From Cytophagales bacterium (GTDB taxonomy: Bacteria > Bacteroidota > Bacteroidia > Cytophagales > Cyclobacteriaceae): a stretch of DNA of 64,000 nucleotides. Position numbers and translations under genes: made by a program. Numbering within the stretch: the stretch's first letter is position 1; every line of letters begins with the position of its first letter. Positions 27,075 to 38,000 of this stretch are shown here, one piece after another. Under the pieces are notes generated by a model that did no database searches, was not told the DNA's origin, and saw nothing but the letters and a program-made list of their open reading frames with translations. The stretch is from the NCBI GenBank assembly GCA_033344775.1, contig JAWPMT010000005.1:913501-977500 (forward strand), written 5' to 3'.

Positions 27075-29591
27075 TCAGTAGGTATCTGGGATCGACATGA
27101 CCTTCAATTGAGGCGGAGCTTCCATGCCCTCTCTCGGGAACCTAACCTTCTTTACCTCATAGGGTAGTAGGTCAAAAAAGTTATCGGAGAAATTTCCTGA
27201 AACTCCCTCAAATTCCAGGTACATACTCTTGACGAGGACAGTAGCAGACAAAGTCACTAACCAATGTTCCCCCTCCTTTGAAACTTCATAGATGAAGTCA
27301 GGTTCGGGTAGTGCTAGCTCCTTGACCGGATGCCAGTAATACTGATTGGTATACATGTTATCTTCCACAGCAAGCCTTGCATCCAAAAGTATTTGCTTCG
27401 TGTCCAGATGGGCATAGGCTATTGGTTCAATCGTGAAGTACAATTCACTGACTCCTGGTTTCACAGTGATGGTTTGGTTTTCAACCACCAGTTGATTGCC
27501 TTCAAAATCTTTAATGATCAGTGAGATACCTGCAGGTACAGCTTTTACCTTATCCGAAACCACATGGACATTGATTGTACCATCTTCCAGAAAATCACAG
27601 GTGATCAGGTAATCCGTATATTGACGAGCTACTTCGTAGTGAAGCGCTTTCCATTTGCCATAATAATCAATCCCCGACCAGGAGGCTACCGGCCAGCAGT
27701 CATTGAGTTGCCAATAAATGGTACCCATACAGAAAGGCTTACTCCTCCGCTGGGCTTCAATGCCCATGCGCATGCCTTCCGCCTGAACCACCTGACTGAG
27801 GTACAGGAAGGATTCAAAATCTTTGGGTGGATGGTAGCTCCGATTGGTATAGGTGGCTATCAGTTGATTGCCTCTTGGATGTTTTTGATGCACCTTCATG
27901 ACTTCCGAGTCAATGGACCAATCTTCAGGGAGTGAATAACGCTGCACAGAAGACTGAACCGGAAATGACTGAAAGCCAAACTCACTCATGAACCGGGGAA
28001 CACTTCTTTTGAAATCTTCAAAAGGTGCTTCTCCATGCCAAACGCCCCAATAATGATGATTCCCATATTTGAAGAGATCGGGATCTTCCCAGTTGTTCAT
28101 GGGAGACGAAGACAAGTAGTGACGTCCAGGGTCCAACTGACTGATCAGTTCGGGCAGCAGCTTCTGAAATAATGCCTGATAATCCGTTTCTAATTTCTTC
28201 AAATCTTCTGGGCGGTAGTTGAATTTCTCCGTCCAACCCCAGCTGTCCCAGCCCATTTCGATTTCGTTGTTGCCACACCACATGACAATGGACGGATGAT
28301 TTCTAAGGCGCCTGATATTGGCAGTAGCCTCTTGCTTAACACTGTCCAAAAATACCTGATCGCCAGGGTACATGGTACAAGCAAACATGAAGTCCTGCCA
28401 GACCATTAAGCCGTGTTCATCAGCAAGCTCATAAAACAGATCCTTTTCATAAATCCCGCCGCCCCAAACCCGGATGATATTCATATTAGCTGCGATCGCA
28501 CTTTGCAAAAGCGTATGATAATGCTCATCAGACACACGTGTAAGGAAACTATCCTGAGGAATGTAATTCGCTCCCTTGGCGTAGACTGGCACCCCATTGA
28601 CTTTAAAGAAAAAGGACTGTCCCATGGCGTCCTTTTCAATCACTGTTTCAACAGTCCGCAATCCTACTTTTTGTACCGTTGAGGAAACCACCGTTTCATC
28701 TATGATCAAATCCAGCCGGAATTCATATAAATACGGATCACCCAGGCCTCTGGGCCACCATTTCTTATAATCCTCAATTTGGACAGAAGTCTGTAGTTGA
28801 TTTTGACCTAATGACAAAGGAATCGAACTTCCTTGATGGTCCAGGTCGTCACTCAGGCAAGTGATCTCCAACAAAGCTTCTTGCTCCACTTCTGACGATA
28901 AGGTGACATCAAAGTTCACCGTTGCTACTCGTGGAGACAGAGACTGGTTGACCTGAATTTCTTCGATAACCGCCTGTTCGTAAATATGTAACCAAATGGG
29001 TCTCCAAACCCCGGAAGTAACAAATCGAGGGCCCCAATCCCATCCAAAATGGTAGGGCGCTTTACGGGTAAATACACTTAGATTTTCTTCAGAATGGTCA
29101 TTCTCCGCCGGGTACAAGATACCCGTTGCCTGGGCTTTCTCCCCCACTTCGTCGATCGGAGACCGAAAGAGGATATACAGCTCATTTTCTCCTGGCACCA
29201 AATGTTCTGCAACATCACATCTCCAGGGAACAAACATGTTGGAAGCTTCCAGGATCAGGTTCCCATTCAAATAAACATCCGCATAAGTATCCAGTCCTTC
29301 AAAGACCAATTCCAATTTTCCCGTTTGAGGTACTTCATCCAACATGAAGCTGGTTCGATACTCCCAATTTCTTACCTCGATCCATTGCAATTCAGACTCA
29401 TTGTTTCTGTCGAATGGGTCCGGGATCAATTGATGATCCAGCAGGTCAGTAAAATTCGTTCCCGGCACAGTTGCCGGATACCATTGTTCCTCTCCTACTG
29501 ATCTAAATTCCCAACCTGTATCAATCTGCCGAAGGCAATTCGTCCCAGTTTCGGAATGAACTTTGATCTTATGGTCTGTTTCGTTCAACAT
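27075..29591 (-). CDS. GH2 beta-mannosidase
   Basis: This 838-residue protein has no signal peptide, so it is probably cytoplasmic. It has the jelly-roll, Ig-like and TIM-barrel order of GH2. The jelly roll shows TGWEFRSVGEEQWYPATVPG and WEYRTSF. The barrel shows MVWQDFMFACTMYP, acid/base Glu in MWCGNNEIEMGWDSWGW, the nucleophile region FMSEFGFQSFP, and YWQLNDCWPVASWSGIDY. The FMFACTMYP and NNEIE patterns are those of beta-mannosidases as opposed to beta-galactosidases. It would cleave the Man-beta-1,4-GlcNAc left after core cutting. It lies 4 bp after a GH92 gene and 1 bp before the SSS symporter. Confidence 0.9.
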   Translation of the reverse strand: MLNETDHKIKVHSETGTNCLRQIDTGWEFRSVGEEQWYPATVPGTNFTDLLDHQLIPDPFDRNNESELQWIEVRNWEYRTSFMLDEVPQTGKLELVFEGLDTYADVYLNGNLILEASNMFVPWRCDVAEHLVPGENELYILFRSPIDEVGEKAQATGILYPAENDHSEENLSVFTRKAPYHFGWDWGPRFVTSGVWRPIWLHIYEQAVIEEIQVNQSLSPRVATVNFDVTLSSEVEQEALLEITCLSDDLDHQGSSIPLSLGQNQLQTSVQIEDYKKWWPRGLGDPYLYEFRLDLIIDETVVSSTVQKVGLRTVETVIEKDAMGQSFFFKVNGVPVYAKGANYIPQDSFLTRVSDEHYHTLLQSAIAANMNIIRVWGGGIYEKDLFYELADEHGLMVWQDFMFACTMYPGDQVFLDSVKQEATANIRRLRNHPSIVMWCGNNEIEMGWDSWGWTEKFNYRPEDLKKLETDYQALFQKLLPELISQLDPGRHYLSSSPMNNWEDPDLFKYGNHHYWGVWHGEAPFEDFKRSVPRFMSEFGFQSFPVQSSVQRYSLPEDWSIDSEVMKVHQKHPRGNQLIATYTNRSYHPPKDFESFLYLSQVVQAEGMRMGIEAQRRSKPFCMGTIYWQLNDCWPVASWSGIDYYGKWKALHYEVARQYTDYLITCDFLEDGTINVHVVSDKVKAVPAGISLIIKDFEGNQLVVENQTITVKPGVSELYFTIEPIAYAHLDTKQILLDARLAVEDNMYTNQYYWHPVKELALPEPDFIYEVSKEGEHWLVTLSATVLVKSMYLEFEGVSGNFSDNFFDLLPYEVKKVRFPREGMEAPPQLKVMSIPDTY

Positions 29592-29595
29592 GAAC

Positions 29596-31881
29596 TTATT
29601 TCTGGTTTCTTGGCAGAACTCCCCATGTGTGATCGGGTTGTTCTCCTAGGGTGATTTTCAATTCTCCGCCTGCCATGAGTATTTCATGACTGAAAAGCGG
29701 CACGTCAAGAGGTTTGCCGTTCAATTCGGCACCCCGAATGTACTGATTTCCATCAGATGATCCTTCAGCTACTATCCTGAAAGTCTTTCCACCAGGCAAA
29801 TGGATGGTTGCTTCATCAAACAAAGGACTCGAAAGTGAATACTCACCATTCGCAGGATTGACCGGATAGAAACCTAACGCACTAAACACGTACCACGCCG
29901 ACATCTGCCCACAATCATCGTTACCACAAAGTCCATCTGGTTTCGTGTGGTATTGTGTACGCAGGATATTCCTCACGACTTCCTGGGTCTTCCAGGGTGC
30001 TCCTGCATAATTGTACAAATAGGCCACATGGTGGCTAGGCTCATTGCCGTGGGCATACTGACCAATAAGACCAGAAATGTCTGCCGAAATGTGATTCCCG
30101 GTGATCTCTGAATCCGTGGAAAACAGTGAATCCAGTTTTCGCGTGAATGCCTCGTTACCACCCATGAGGTCAATCAGGCCGGGAATATCGTGTGGAACAA
30201 ACCAGGAATGTTGCCAGGCATTCCCTTCGGTATAGTCCGTATTGACTCGATGTTCAGAGCGCTTTGGATCGAAAGGCGATCTCCAGCTACCATCACTCAA
30301 TTTACCACGCATGAAGCCCGTGCCAGGGTCATACAATTTCTTGTAACTCATGGCTCTTTCCATGAAGTATTGATAATCGTCCTCTTTTCCTAAATCTCTT
30401 GCCACCTGTGCAATGCACCAGTCATCGTAAGCATATTCAAGGTTTTTGGTCACCGACTCTACTTCCAGGTCACTGGGAATGAACCCATATTCTTTATAGA
30501 ACTTGACACCTCGAATGTCCTGAATCGCACTTTTTTTCATGGCCTCATAGGCCTCTTCAATATCAAAACCTGTAAACCCTTTGAAATAGGCATCGGTGAT
30601 TACGGGAATGGCATGGTATCCGGTCATGGTATTTGTTTCATTACCCAACAAGGACCAAACAGGCAGCAATCCATACTCGCGATAATGAGCTAGGATCGAA
30701 TTGATCATATCGTTGACTTTGTCTGTCTGTGTGATGGTGAACAGTGGATGCGCCGCTCTGAAGGTATCCCACAAAGAGAAGATATCGTATCGTGTATAGC
30801 CTTCCGCCTGATTGATCGCTCCACCTGCGCCTTTGTATTCCTGATTGGGATCAGAATAAACTACCGGCGCCAGACTGGCATGATACATGGCCGTGTAGAA
30901 GGTCTTTTTCAGTTCAATGTTATCCGATTTGATGGTGATTTTAGACAGTTCTTTTTCCCATTTTGCAACAGCTTCGGCACTCACCTGATCAAAGGTCTTT
31001 CCATCAGACTCGTTTAAACTAAGTATGGCACCAGCTTCAGAAGCACTCGATATTCCTGTTCGTACCAGTATTTCGGAACGAGAAGTTGATGGAGCAAATT
31101 CCAGTAACGCTTTGAGTTTAGCTCCTTCATTTACATCACTGTTCAATAAAACTGTACTATCGGCAAAAGTTGTTTTCAGAACGGGTTCAGAAAAAGCAAT
31201 CGCGAAGTAAACACGTTGATCTTCGGCCCAGCCAGTCGAAAAACGATAGCCCGTAATCAAAGTATCATTGACCACTTCTATTTTTCCCGATGTGGATTTG
31301 TCCCAATTAATATTGTGGGATAAGTCGAGTACAATCGACCTATCCCCAACCGGGAAAGTGTACCGCTGCAGTCCCGATCTGCTCGTTGTAGTAAGAGCAA
31401 CTTCGATCTCAGAATCCAGAAGGCTTACCCGATAAAAACCAGGCCTGGCTTCTTCGGATTCATGCGAGTATTTTCCATAATAATCATAATCCGTTCTGGA
31501 ATTAATCTCTTTGGTTAAATCAATCGGACGATTCGCTGGCATTAGACGGATATCCCCCAGATCTCCAATTCCGGTACCAGAAAGGTGCAGATGACTGAAG
31601 CCGACAATGATGCTGTCCGAATAATGATAACCAGAACACCAATCCCAGCCAGTAACACCATTGTCTGGGCTGACCTGAACACCACCGAAGGGTACGGCAG
31701 CTCCGGGAAATGTATGACCATGTGCTCCCGTGCCAATGAATGGGTCAACAAAATCAACCAACTGAACTTGCGGTGATGAATAAGGAGATTGCTCTCGTTG
31801 ACATCCAACCAGAATGATCAAGCCTAGCAATAAAACCACCTGGCTTCGGAAAGTTCGATAGGATTGCGATGGGCGAATCAT
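29596..31881 (-). CDS. GH92 alpha-mannosidase lipoprotein (copy 3)
   Basis: This 761-residue protein starts at 31881 (MIRPSQSYRTFRSQ...LVGC, Cys27). That start overlaps the stop of the upstream MFS gene (ATGA); the longer frame is a shadow of the MFS gene. GH92 landmarks are VDFVDPFIGTGAHGHTFPGA, SLWDTFRAAHPLF, EGNAWQHSWFVPHDIPGLIDLMGG, HGNEPSHHVAYLYNY and GNDDCGQMSAWYVFSALGFYPV. It is very like copy 1 over the whole length and may be a duplicate with a shifted linkage preference. Confidence 0.92.
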   Translation of the reverse strand: MIRPSQSYRTFRSQVVLLLGLIILVGCQREQSPYSSPQVQLVDFVDPFIGTGAHGHTFPGAAVPFGGVQVSPDNGVTGWDWCSGYHYSDSIIVGFSHLHLSGTGIGDLGDIRLMPANRPIDLTKEINSRTDYDYYGKYSHESEEARPGFYRVSLLDSEIEVALTTTSRSGLQRYTFPVGDRSIVLDLSHNINWDKSTSGKIEVVNDTLITGYRFSTGWAEDQRVYFAIAFSEPVLKTTFADSTVLLNSDVNEGAKLKALLEFAPSTSRSEILVRTGISSASEAGAILSLNESDGKTFDQVSAEAVAKWEKELSKITIKSDNIELKKTFYTAMYHASLAPVVYSDPNQEYKGAGGAINQAEGYTRYDIFSLWDTFRAAHPLFTITQTDKVNDMINSILAHYREYGLLPVWSLLGNETNTMTGYHAIPVITDAYFKGFTGFDIEEAYEAMKKSAIQDIRGVKFYKEYGFIPSDLEVESVTKNLEYAYDDWCIAQVARDLGKEDDYQYFMERAMSYKKLYDPGTGFMRGKLSDGSWRSPFDPKRSEHRVNTDYTEGNAWQHSWFVPHDIPGLIDLMGGNEAFTRKLDSLFSTDSEITGNHISADISGLIGQYAHGNEPSHHVAYLYNYAGAPWKTQEVVRNILRTQYHTKPDGLCGNDDCGQMSAWYVFSALGFYPVNPANGEYSLSSPLFDEATIHLPGGKTFRIVAEGSSDGNQYIRGAELNGKPLDVPLFSHEILMAGGELKITLGEQPDHTWGVLPRNQK

Positions 31882-33317
31882 GCTTGCATTGAATTTGAAG
31901 TAGGACGATGGCCGCGTAAGCCATAAAACAAAATGTACAGGTAGCAAACCACGGGCAAAAGGAAGGACAACTGCACACCAAATGAATCTGCCAGGGCTCC
32001 CTGCGCCGGAGGGATAATCGCACCGCCCACGATCATCATCACCAAAAGCGATGAACCCTGACTGGTATATTTTCCAAGATCTTTGATGGCCAGCGTGAAT
32101 ATGTTGGACCACAAGATCGAATTGAAGGCTCCTATTGCGATGGCACACCAGAAAGCCGTGAGGCCATTAGAGAATACCACAATCAATAGTAGCCCAACTA
32201 CTACGGTGGCAAATACCGAAAGTGTCTTTGCAGGATTGGATCCTGAGATCAGGAAAGCGAGGTAATTGATAGCCAGGAACAGCAAAAAGATCGCAACCTC
32301 TCCAAATGGAATGAATTCGATGTAGAATTGATCTCCATCATTCTTAATTGCAGTAATGAAGTAAACCACAAAGAAACTGATGACCGAAAGACCAGCCATG
32401 ACGAGGTATTTCTTCGCTTTTTCTGAAATACTACCCATGGAAACTGATCCTAGAAACCGGCCGATCATGGCCCCGCCCCAATAATAAGCGAGGAACTTAC
32501 CACCTTCAGCCTCCTCCAACCCCATGATATTTTCTAACTGAAAGAAACTGATCAGGTAGCTACCAACGGATACTTCTCCTCCTACGTACATGAATATGGC
32601 AATCATACCAAGGAGTAAGTGCCGGAATTTCAGGACCTCTGTCCCTTTAAGAATTTCTTCTTTGTTAACGAAGGAAGGAAGTTTAACTGCTTTTACTAGC
32701 AAAGCCAGAAGGAAGAAAAGCCCCCCGTAAATGAGATACGGCAACTTCAAACCATCTACGGTGATGGTGCCGTTTGAAAATATCTTGTAAATCAATATGG
32801 CTCCTACAACCGGAGCCAGTGTTGTTCCGAAAGAATTGAATCCCTGGGCGAGATTGAGTCTGCTGGAAGCGGTTGCTTCACTTCCCAGAATGGCTGCATA
32901 TGGATTCGCAGCGATTTGAAGAATGGTCACACCGGAAGCCAGGACAAATAAGGCGGCCAAAAAGAAACCGTACACCTGATATTGCGCGGAAGGATAAAAC
33001 AGGCAACAGCCTATACCACACAGGACCAATCCCAGAATGATCCCGTTTTTATAGCCAATTCTGGAGATAGGGTCTTCTTTGGTGACCGAAATAATGAAAT
33101 AGATGAGGGATACGATAAAAAACGCAATGAAAAATGCAAACTGTACCAGCCCTGCCTGAAAGAAGCTTAAACTGAATACGGATTTCAAATGTGGGATCAA
33201 TACATCGTTCATCACCGTGATGAAGCCCCACATGAAAAACAAAAACGCAATGGTAATGAAAGGCCTTAGGTTGTTTTGAGATGTATTTTCTTGCACTGGT
33301 ATAAAGATCTTGGTCAA
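31878..33317 (-). CDS. FucP-type MFS sugar transporter
   Basis: This 479-residue protein has about 12 helices with FucP/GluP-type features (FLFFMWGFITVMNDVLIPHLK, QIAANPYAAILG, SSRLNLAQGFNSFGTTLAPVVGA). These are proton-driven carriers for fucose, glucose, mannose or similar monosaccharides. It ends in an ATGA overlap with a GH92 gene. It is the first gene after the SusC/SusD pair, separated by 141 bp holding two stem-loops, and probably imports mannose released in the periplasm. Confidence 0.88.
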   Translation of the reverse strand: MTKIFIPVQENTSQNNLRPFITIAFLFFMWGFITVMNDVLIPHLKSVFSLSFFQAGLVQFAFFIAFFIVSLIYFIISVTKEDPISRIGYKNGIILGLVLCGIGCCLFYPSAQYQVYGFFLAALFVLASGVTILQIAANPYAAILGSEATASSRLNLAQGFNSFGTTLAPVVGAILIYKIFSNGTITVDGLKLPYLIYGGLFFLLALLVKAVKLPSFVNKEEILKGTEVLKFRHLLLGMIAIFMYVGGEVSVGSYLISFFQLENIMGLEEAEGGKFLAYYWGGAMIGRFLGSVSMGSISEKAKKYLVMAGLSVISFFVVYFITAIKNDGDQFYIEFIPFGEVAIFLLFLAINYLAFLISGSNPAKTLSVFATVVVGLLLIVVFSNGLTAFWCAIAIGAFNSILWSNIFTLAIKDLGKYTSQGSSLLVMMIVGGAIIPPAQGALADSFGVQLSFLLPVVCYLYILFYGLRGHRPTSNSMQA

Positions 33318-33332
33318 ACGAAAAGCATAGAA

Positions 33333-33357
33333 ATCAGGCAGGCAGAACCTGCCTGAT
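33333..33357 (-). promoter_or_regulatory. Stem-loop between SusD and the MFS gene
   Basis: ATCAGGCAGG, 5-nt loop, CCTGCCTGAT: a perfect 10-bp stem with only a weak T-rich tail on the minus strand. It lies 15 bp before the MFS start, and in this position may attenuate or process the message so that SusC/SusD are made in excess of downstream genes. Confidence 0.5.
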
Positions 33358-33406
33358 AATCAAACTATCTATTTTGTTTGTATGAAGAAGATTGTTGAAG
33401 ATTAGT

Positions 33407-33431
33407 GGGGAGGCTGAAAAAATACCTCCCC
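33407..33431 (-). promoter_or_regulatory. Second stem-loop just after SusD
   Basis: GGGGAGG and CCTCCCC form a 7-bp G/C stem around an 11-nt loop, 27 bp after the SusD stop. The tail is not T-rich on the minus strand, so it is more likely an mRNA 3'-end protector or partial terminator. Confidence 0.45.
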
Positions 33432-33458
33432 CTTAATCAACCTAATCACAATTGATTT

Positions 33459-35042
33459 TTAATTGACATCCCACCAAATGCGGGTCAGGAAATCATCAGG
33501 ACCTTGATTAGCAATTGCCGCTGAATAATTATCAGGATTACCTCCGATTTCACCTTCTGGGTATCTCATTCTCCTAGGAATCACTCCACCGGTTACGTTA
33601 CCCGAATAATTTACAGGAGTAAGTGCTGGGAAACCGGTTCGTCTCCAATTAGACCATGACTCCATGTGATTGAAATAAGTCGCTGCCCAATACTGCTCAC
33701 CAATCAGTCTCATTTTATCAGCATCAGAAGCGGAAGAAAAGTCAAGGCTGGCGATGTAAGCATCAGTCGCTGCGGCATCAGCCACCAATGAAGCATCGTA
33801 AACTGTCCAACTCCCAATCGCTGCTCTTACAGCATCATTAAATAAGTCATCTGCACTTGCTGTGCCGACATTCCAACCCATCAACGTAGCCTCAGCAAGC
33901 AGTAAGTTTACCTCAGCAAAGCTTTGAAGCATCATTGGTTCGTCATAATCATAAAGCAATGGATTCAGGAATGAATACAGGTTATTGGTGAATTCACTGG
34001 GGTCAGTGATTACGCCATCAGCCTGTGCTCTGGCAATGATCGTTTCTGAATCGAAGCCATTTGGTAACCCAATTTGATTGGCAGGATCGGTATCCCAAGA
34101 TCCGGGATCAGAAGGATCTCCAACGCCTCCGCTGATGATCATCAAACGAGGATCTCCGCCATCTCTCATCCAGTTGATGAAAGTTTCACTGGGTCGGGCA
34201 TTCGCAAGCTCTCCACCATTTCCTGGACGGAATACTTCAGAATTACCATTTCTATTGATTCCTCCACCATCTAAATGCTGAACATAAGCATTATCGGCAT
34301 TGGAAGTAAATACCCCTGCTGAATGGTTAGCGGCTTCCTCAACAACACTTCGAGCCCTGGCTTCATCCACATTGGACATACGCATTCCAATCCTAACAAG
34401 CAGGGAGTTCGCCCATCGTTGCCAACTAGCTACATCTCCTCCATAAATCACATCCTGAGCGCCAAGCGCATCGCCTGTAGCATCTAATTCATCTCTGGCT
34501 GCTCGCAAGTCGGTGACCAACAGTTCAAAAACTTCACTTTGGCTTTCGTAAGCAGGAAACCAATTTTCCTGACCATCCAGTCCTCTTCCTGCTTGCAGGT
34601 AAGGAATATCACCATACACATCTGTTAATCGTTGCAACGTGAAGCTTCTGGAAATTGAAGCCACCGCGTGCAGATTTTCACTTCCTGCAACACCCGCTGA
34701 TCGATCAACAACGTGGGTCAGGGATTTCAACACATCTGGATAATAACGATCCCAAAGTGACGCGCTGTAACCGGCGTTGTAGAGATATTTATCTCCTGAC
34801 CAGTATCCTGCTAAGGAAGCATTGTGCTGAATCATCGTAGAGCTGTAGATCAGATTCAATCTCCACATTTCATATCTCGTACCTGACATTCTTAGCTGAC
34901 CTTCGGCCAACACAAATGAAAGGTCTATGTCATTCGATGCATTGGGGTTCACATTCAAATCCAACAAGGCATCATTGTCGCAGGCAGAGATGCTGAGCAT
35001 CAACACAGCAAATACCGCAATTAATGTTTTATTTCTCATCAT
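33459..35042 (-). CDS. SusD/RagB-type glycan-binding outer-membrane lipoprotein
   Basis: This 527-residue lipoprotein has lipobox SISAC (Cys21). The helical SusD fold of the SusD-like_2 type is suggested by the start (LLDLNVNPNASNDIDLSFVLAEGQLRMSG), the TPR-like helices (AVASISRSFTLQRLTDVYGDIPYLQA, LLLAEATLMGW), and the family ending RMRYPEGE...NPDNYSAA. It caps the SusC pore and binds the target glycan at the surface. It is 15 bp downstream of SusC and certainly co-transcribed. Two adjacent ATGs could start it. Confidence 0.93.
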   Translation of the reverse strand: MMRNKTLIAVFAVLMLSISACDNDALLDLNVNPNASNDIDLSFVLAEGQLRMSGTRYEMWRLNLIYSSTMIQHNASLAGYWSGDKYLYNAGYSASLWDRYYPDVLKSLTHVVDRSAGVAGSENLHAVASISRSFTLQRLTDVYGDIPYLQAGRGLDGQENWFPAYESQSEVFELLVTDLRAARDELDATGDALGAQDVIYGGDVASWQRWANSLLVRIGMRMSNVDEARARSVVEEAANHSAGVFTSNADNAYVQHLDGGGINRNGNSEVFRPGNGGELANARPSETFINWMRDGGDPRLMIISGGVGDPSDPGSWDTDPANQIGLPNGFDSETIIARAQADGVITDPSEFTNNLYSFLNPLLYDYDEPMMLQSFAEVNLLLAEATLMGWNVGTASADDLFNDAVRAAIGSWTVYDASLVADAAATDAYIASLDFSSASDADKMRLIGEQYWAATYFNHMESWSNWRRTGFPALTPVNYSGNVTGGVIPRRMRYPEGEIGGNPDNYSAAIANQGPDDFLTRIWWDVN

Positions 35043-35057
35043 GATATTATTGATCTC

Positions 35058-38000
35058 TTAAAACGTAACTGATAAATTGAACCCAACATTTCTGGTTGCT
35101 GGTAGTGCAAAGAATTCCAGACCTTGCGTGCGCGAGCCACTAGCATAAGAAGACTCAGGGTCAATATTTGGCACATCTGACCAAAGCAACAATAGATTTC
35201 TTCCTACGAACGACAAGCTTGCTGTCTCAATTGGAAGGTTAGCCAATGCGGATCTTGGAATGGTATACCCAAGCGACAACTCTCTTAACTTACCGAAAGA
35301 GGCATCGTACACGAAGTTGTTAGTAATGTCATTGTATCGACCATAATAATCATCTACGTCTTCCGGAGCGATATTAACCGTCAATGACTCGCCCGCTTCG
35401 TCTACTCCTGTTACAGTCAATCCGCTTTCTCGACCGACTACTGTCTCTTCATGCAAACCAAATCCATAAGCCAACAAATTGGTTCCAGACATCACTGAAC
35501 CACCGCTTCTCATATCTATGAGGATACTCAAGTCAAAGTCCTTGTATCGCACGGAGTTTCTCAATCCAGCACTGAATGGGTGACGTCCTTCGCCTAGGAT
35601 CTCGAATTGCTCACTTCTTACAGGGAAGCCATTCGCATCGTATACAGGCTGACCATTAATTTGTCTGTGTCTGTAACCTGCGATAATACCAAGAGGTTGA
35701 CCCACATAATGTCGGATACTCTCCTGCAATGTTCTCGCAGCATCAAGGTTCAGGAATTCGATAGGTTCTCCTTGCGCGTTCTCTCCCAGACTGATTACTT
35801 CACTGATGTTGTTCGCCATGTTGAAAGAGACATCCCAGGAGAATGCACCTGTTCTTACCGGAGTAGCGTTGATCAACAACTCAATACCCTGATTGGTCAA
35901 CTCGCCAATATTGATCAGCGTCGTTCCAAATCCTGAAGTAGAAGAAATTGAGGTTTGCAGGATATCATCTGTTGTTTTTCGAGAGTAGTAGCCAACATCA
36001 ATACCGACACGGTTATCGAACAATCTCAGATCCAGTCCTATTTCAAATTCCTGGGAAGTATAAGGCTGAAGTCCTGCATTAGGAATTGACCCGTTGGTGA
36101 TTCTTCCAAGCGTAGCTCCATTGTGCTGCTCTCCAAGCAGGCTATAGGTTTGAGCCAATTGATATGGATCGGGAGCTCCACCACCTACTTGTGCCCATGA
36201 AGCACGTATCTTACCGAAAGTAACTGCACTCGGCAAAGACATCATATCTGAAACAACAACACTTAAACCAACGGAAGGGTAAAAGATGCTATTTGAACCT
36301 TCAGCAAGTGTAGAAAAGTTATCCTGACGTCCTGTAAAATTCAGGAACAGATAACCATTGTAACTAAAGTTGGCCTGGCCGAAAATAGAGTTGATACCAA
36401 ACTCCGAGAAGTTGTAAGTATAGGTTTGGTTCGCGATGTTAGTCACCGATGAGAAGAACGGAATATTGAAATCGTCTCCACCAATTCTGGTGCTTTCATC
36501 TGATCTGCGCATTCTGTTCCCTCCAAGGAGAATGTCTATTTCGAAATTATCGAATGCTCGATTAGCGCCAATCAGCACATCAACGTTGTTTTCACGCAAT
36601 TTTCTTGTCGTCAGGTTAAAATCTCCACGAGGCTTAAAGGCAGTCCCATATCCGGTAGTGCTCTCACTGGTTACGGAAACCAGGTCTGTACCGATTCTAC
36701 CCTGAACATACAACCAATCCGTAATGTCATACCTCAAAGAAGCATTACCCAGGATTCGATCTTTATCATCGAAGCGTCTCCATTGGTACGCTGCCCAGTA
36801 AGGGTTTTGAGCAAAAACATTGCCCTGGTGTTGCAATTCCGTTCCATCTGCATTCGCACCTAATTTGTTAGGATCTCCTTTTAAGCTTTCGAAGCTGATG
36901 GCTGGTGATTTCAATAGCGCAGTAAAATTCGCATTACCCGGTGAATCTGATAACCTGGGACGGTTCTTCGCCTTTTCATTCGAATACTGAATAGAAACCC
37001 TCGTTGTAAGTGGCCCATGATTTCCAGAAAGATTGGCGGAAAGAAGCCGTCGGTCGAAACCAGAATTAGGAACAATGTCTTCATTATTCAACTCCGATGC
37101 TGAGAATCTGTAGGTCATACTTTCGCCTCCACCTGAAAGGGCCAGGGTATTGGTCCAGGTATATCCTGTGCGGTAGAAATCATTCAGACCTTCGCCAGTA
37201 TCGGAATAAGGTCTTTCAACCCCATCAAATTGAACTACATTGGTTCCATCCAATCTCGCACCCCATGAATTTTGACCATTTTCTAAAGCACTTGCCTGAT
37301 TCGTTGGCTTCTGACCATTCTGACCATGACCATATTGGTTCTGCCACTCAGTTAGATCATTCACACGATCTACGGTGAAATTTGAGTTGTAAGAGATTCC
37401 AATACCTTGTTGTGCTTTACCAGATTTAGTGGTAATCAAAATCACACCATTGGCAGCTCTTGCTCCATAAAGTGCCGCAGCGGTATTTCCTTTCAAAACA
37501 GAGATATTCTCAATATCATCAGGGTTTATCGAAGAAAGTCCATCTCCACCATCGTTACCACCCCAGAGACCAGCAGCTCCAAGGTTCGTATTGTCAATGG
37601 GCATACCATTAACCACATAAAGTGGTTGATCATTTCCTGATAAAGATGATCCACCTCGAATCACAACTCGACTGGATCCAGCTGCGCCGGAAGCCGGAGT
37701 AGAAACGTTGACTCCAGCCACTTTTCCAGTTAGGGCTGCTCCAAGGTTAATCGCTCTTGATTTGGTGAATTGATCACCGTCTACTTCAGTAACAGAATAT
37801 CCGAGCGCCTTTTGTTCTTGCTCCAGACCGAAAGCAGTAACTACTACCTCATCCAGTGCCTCCACATCGTACTGCAAGGTGATATCTACAACTGATCTCG
37901 ATCCTACGGAGACTTCTTGAGATTTAAAGCCCACATAGCTTACGACGAGTGTTGCATTCGATGCCACGGTAATTCTATAATTACCATCTACATCTGTTAC

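Noticed and set aside
31882-32148. N-terminal extension of GH92 copy 3
   Set aside because: It is the antisense-free shadow of the MFS gene in another frame; the lipoprotein signal starts at 31881.
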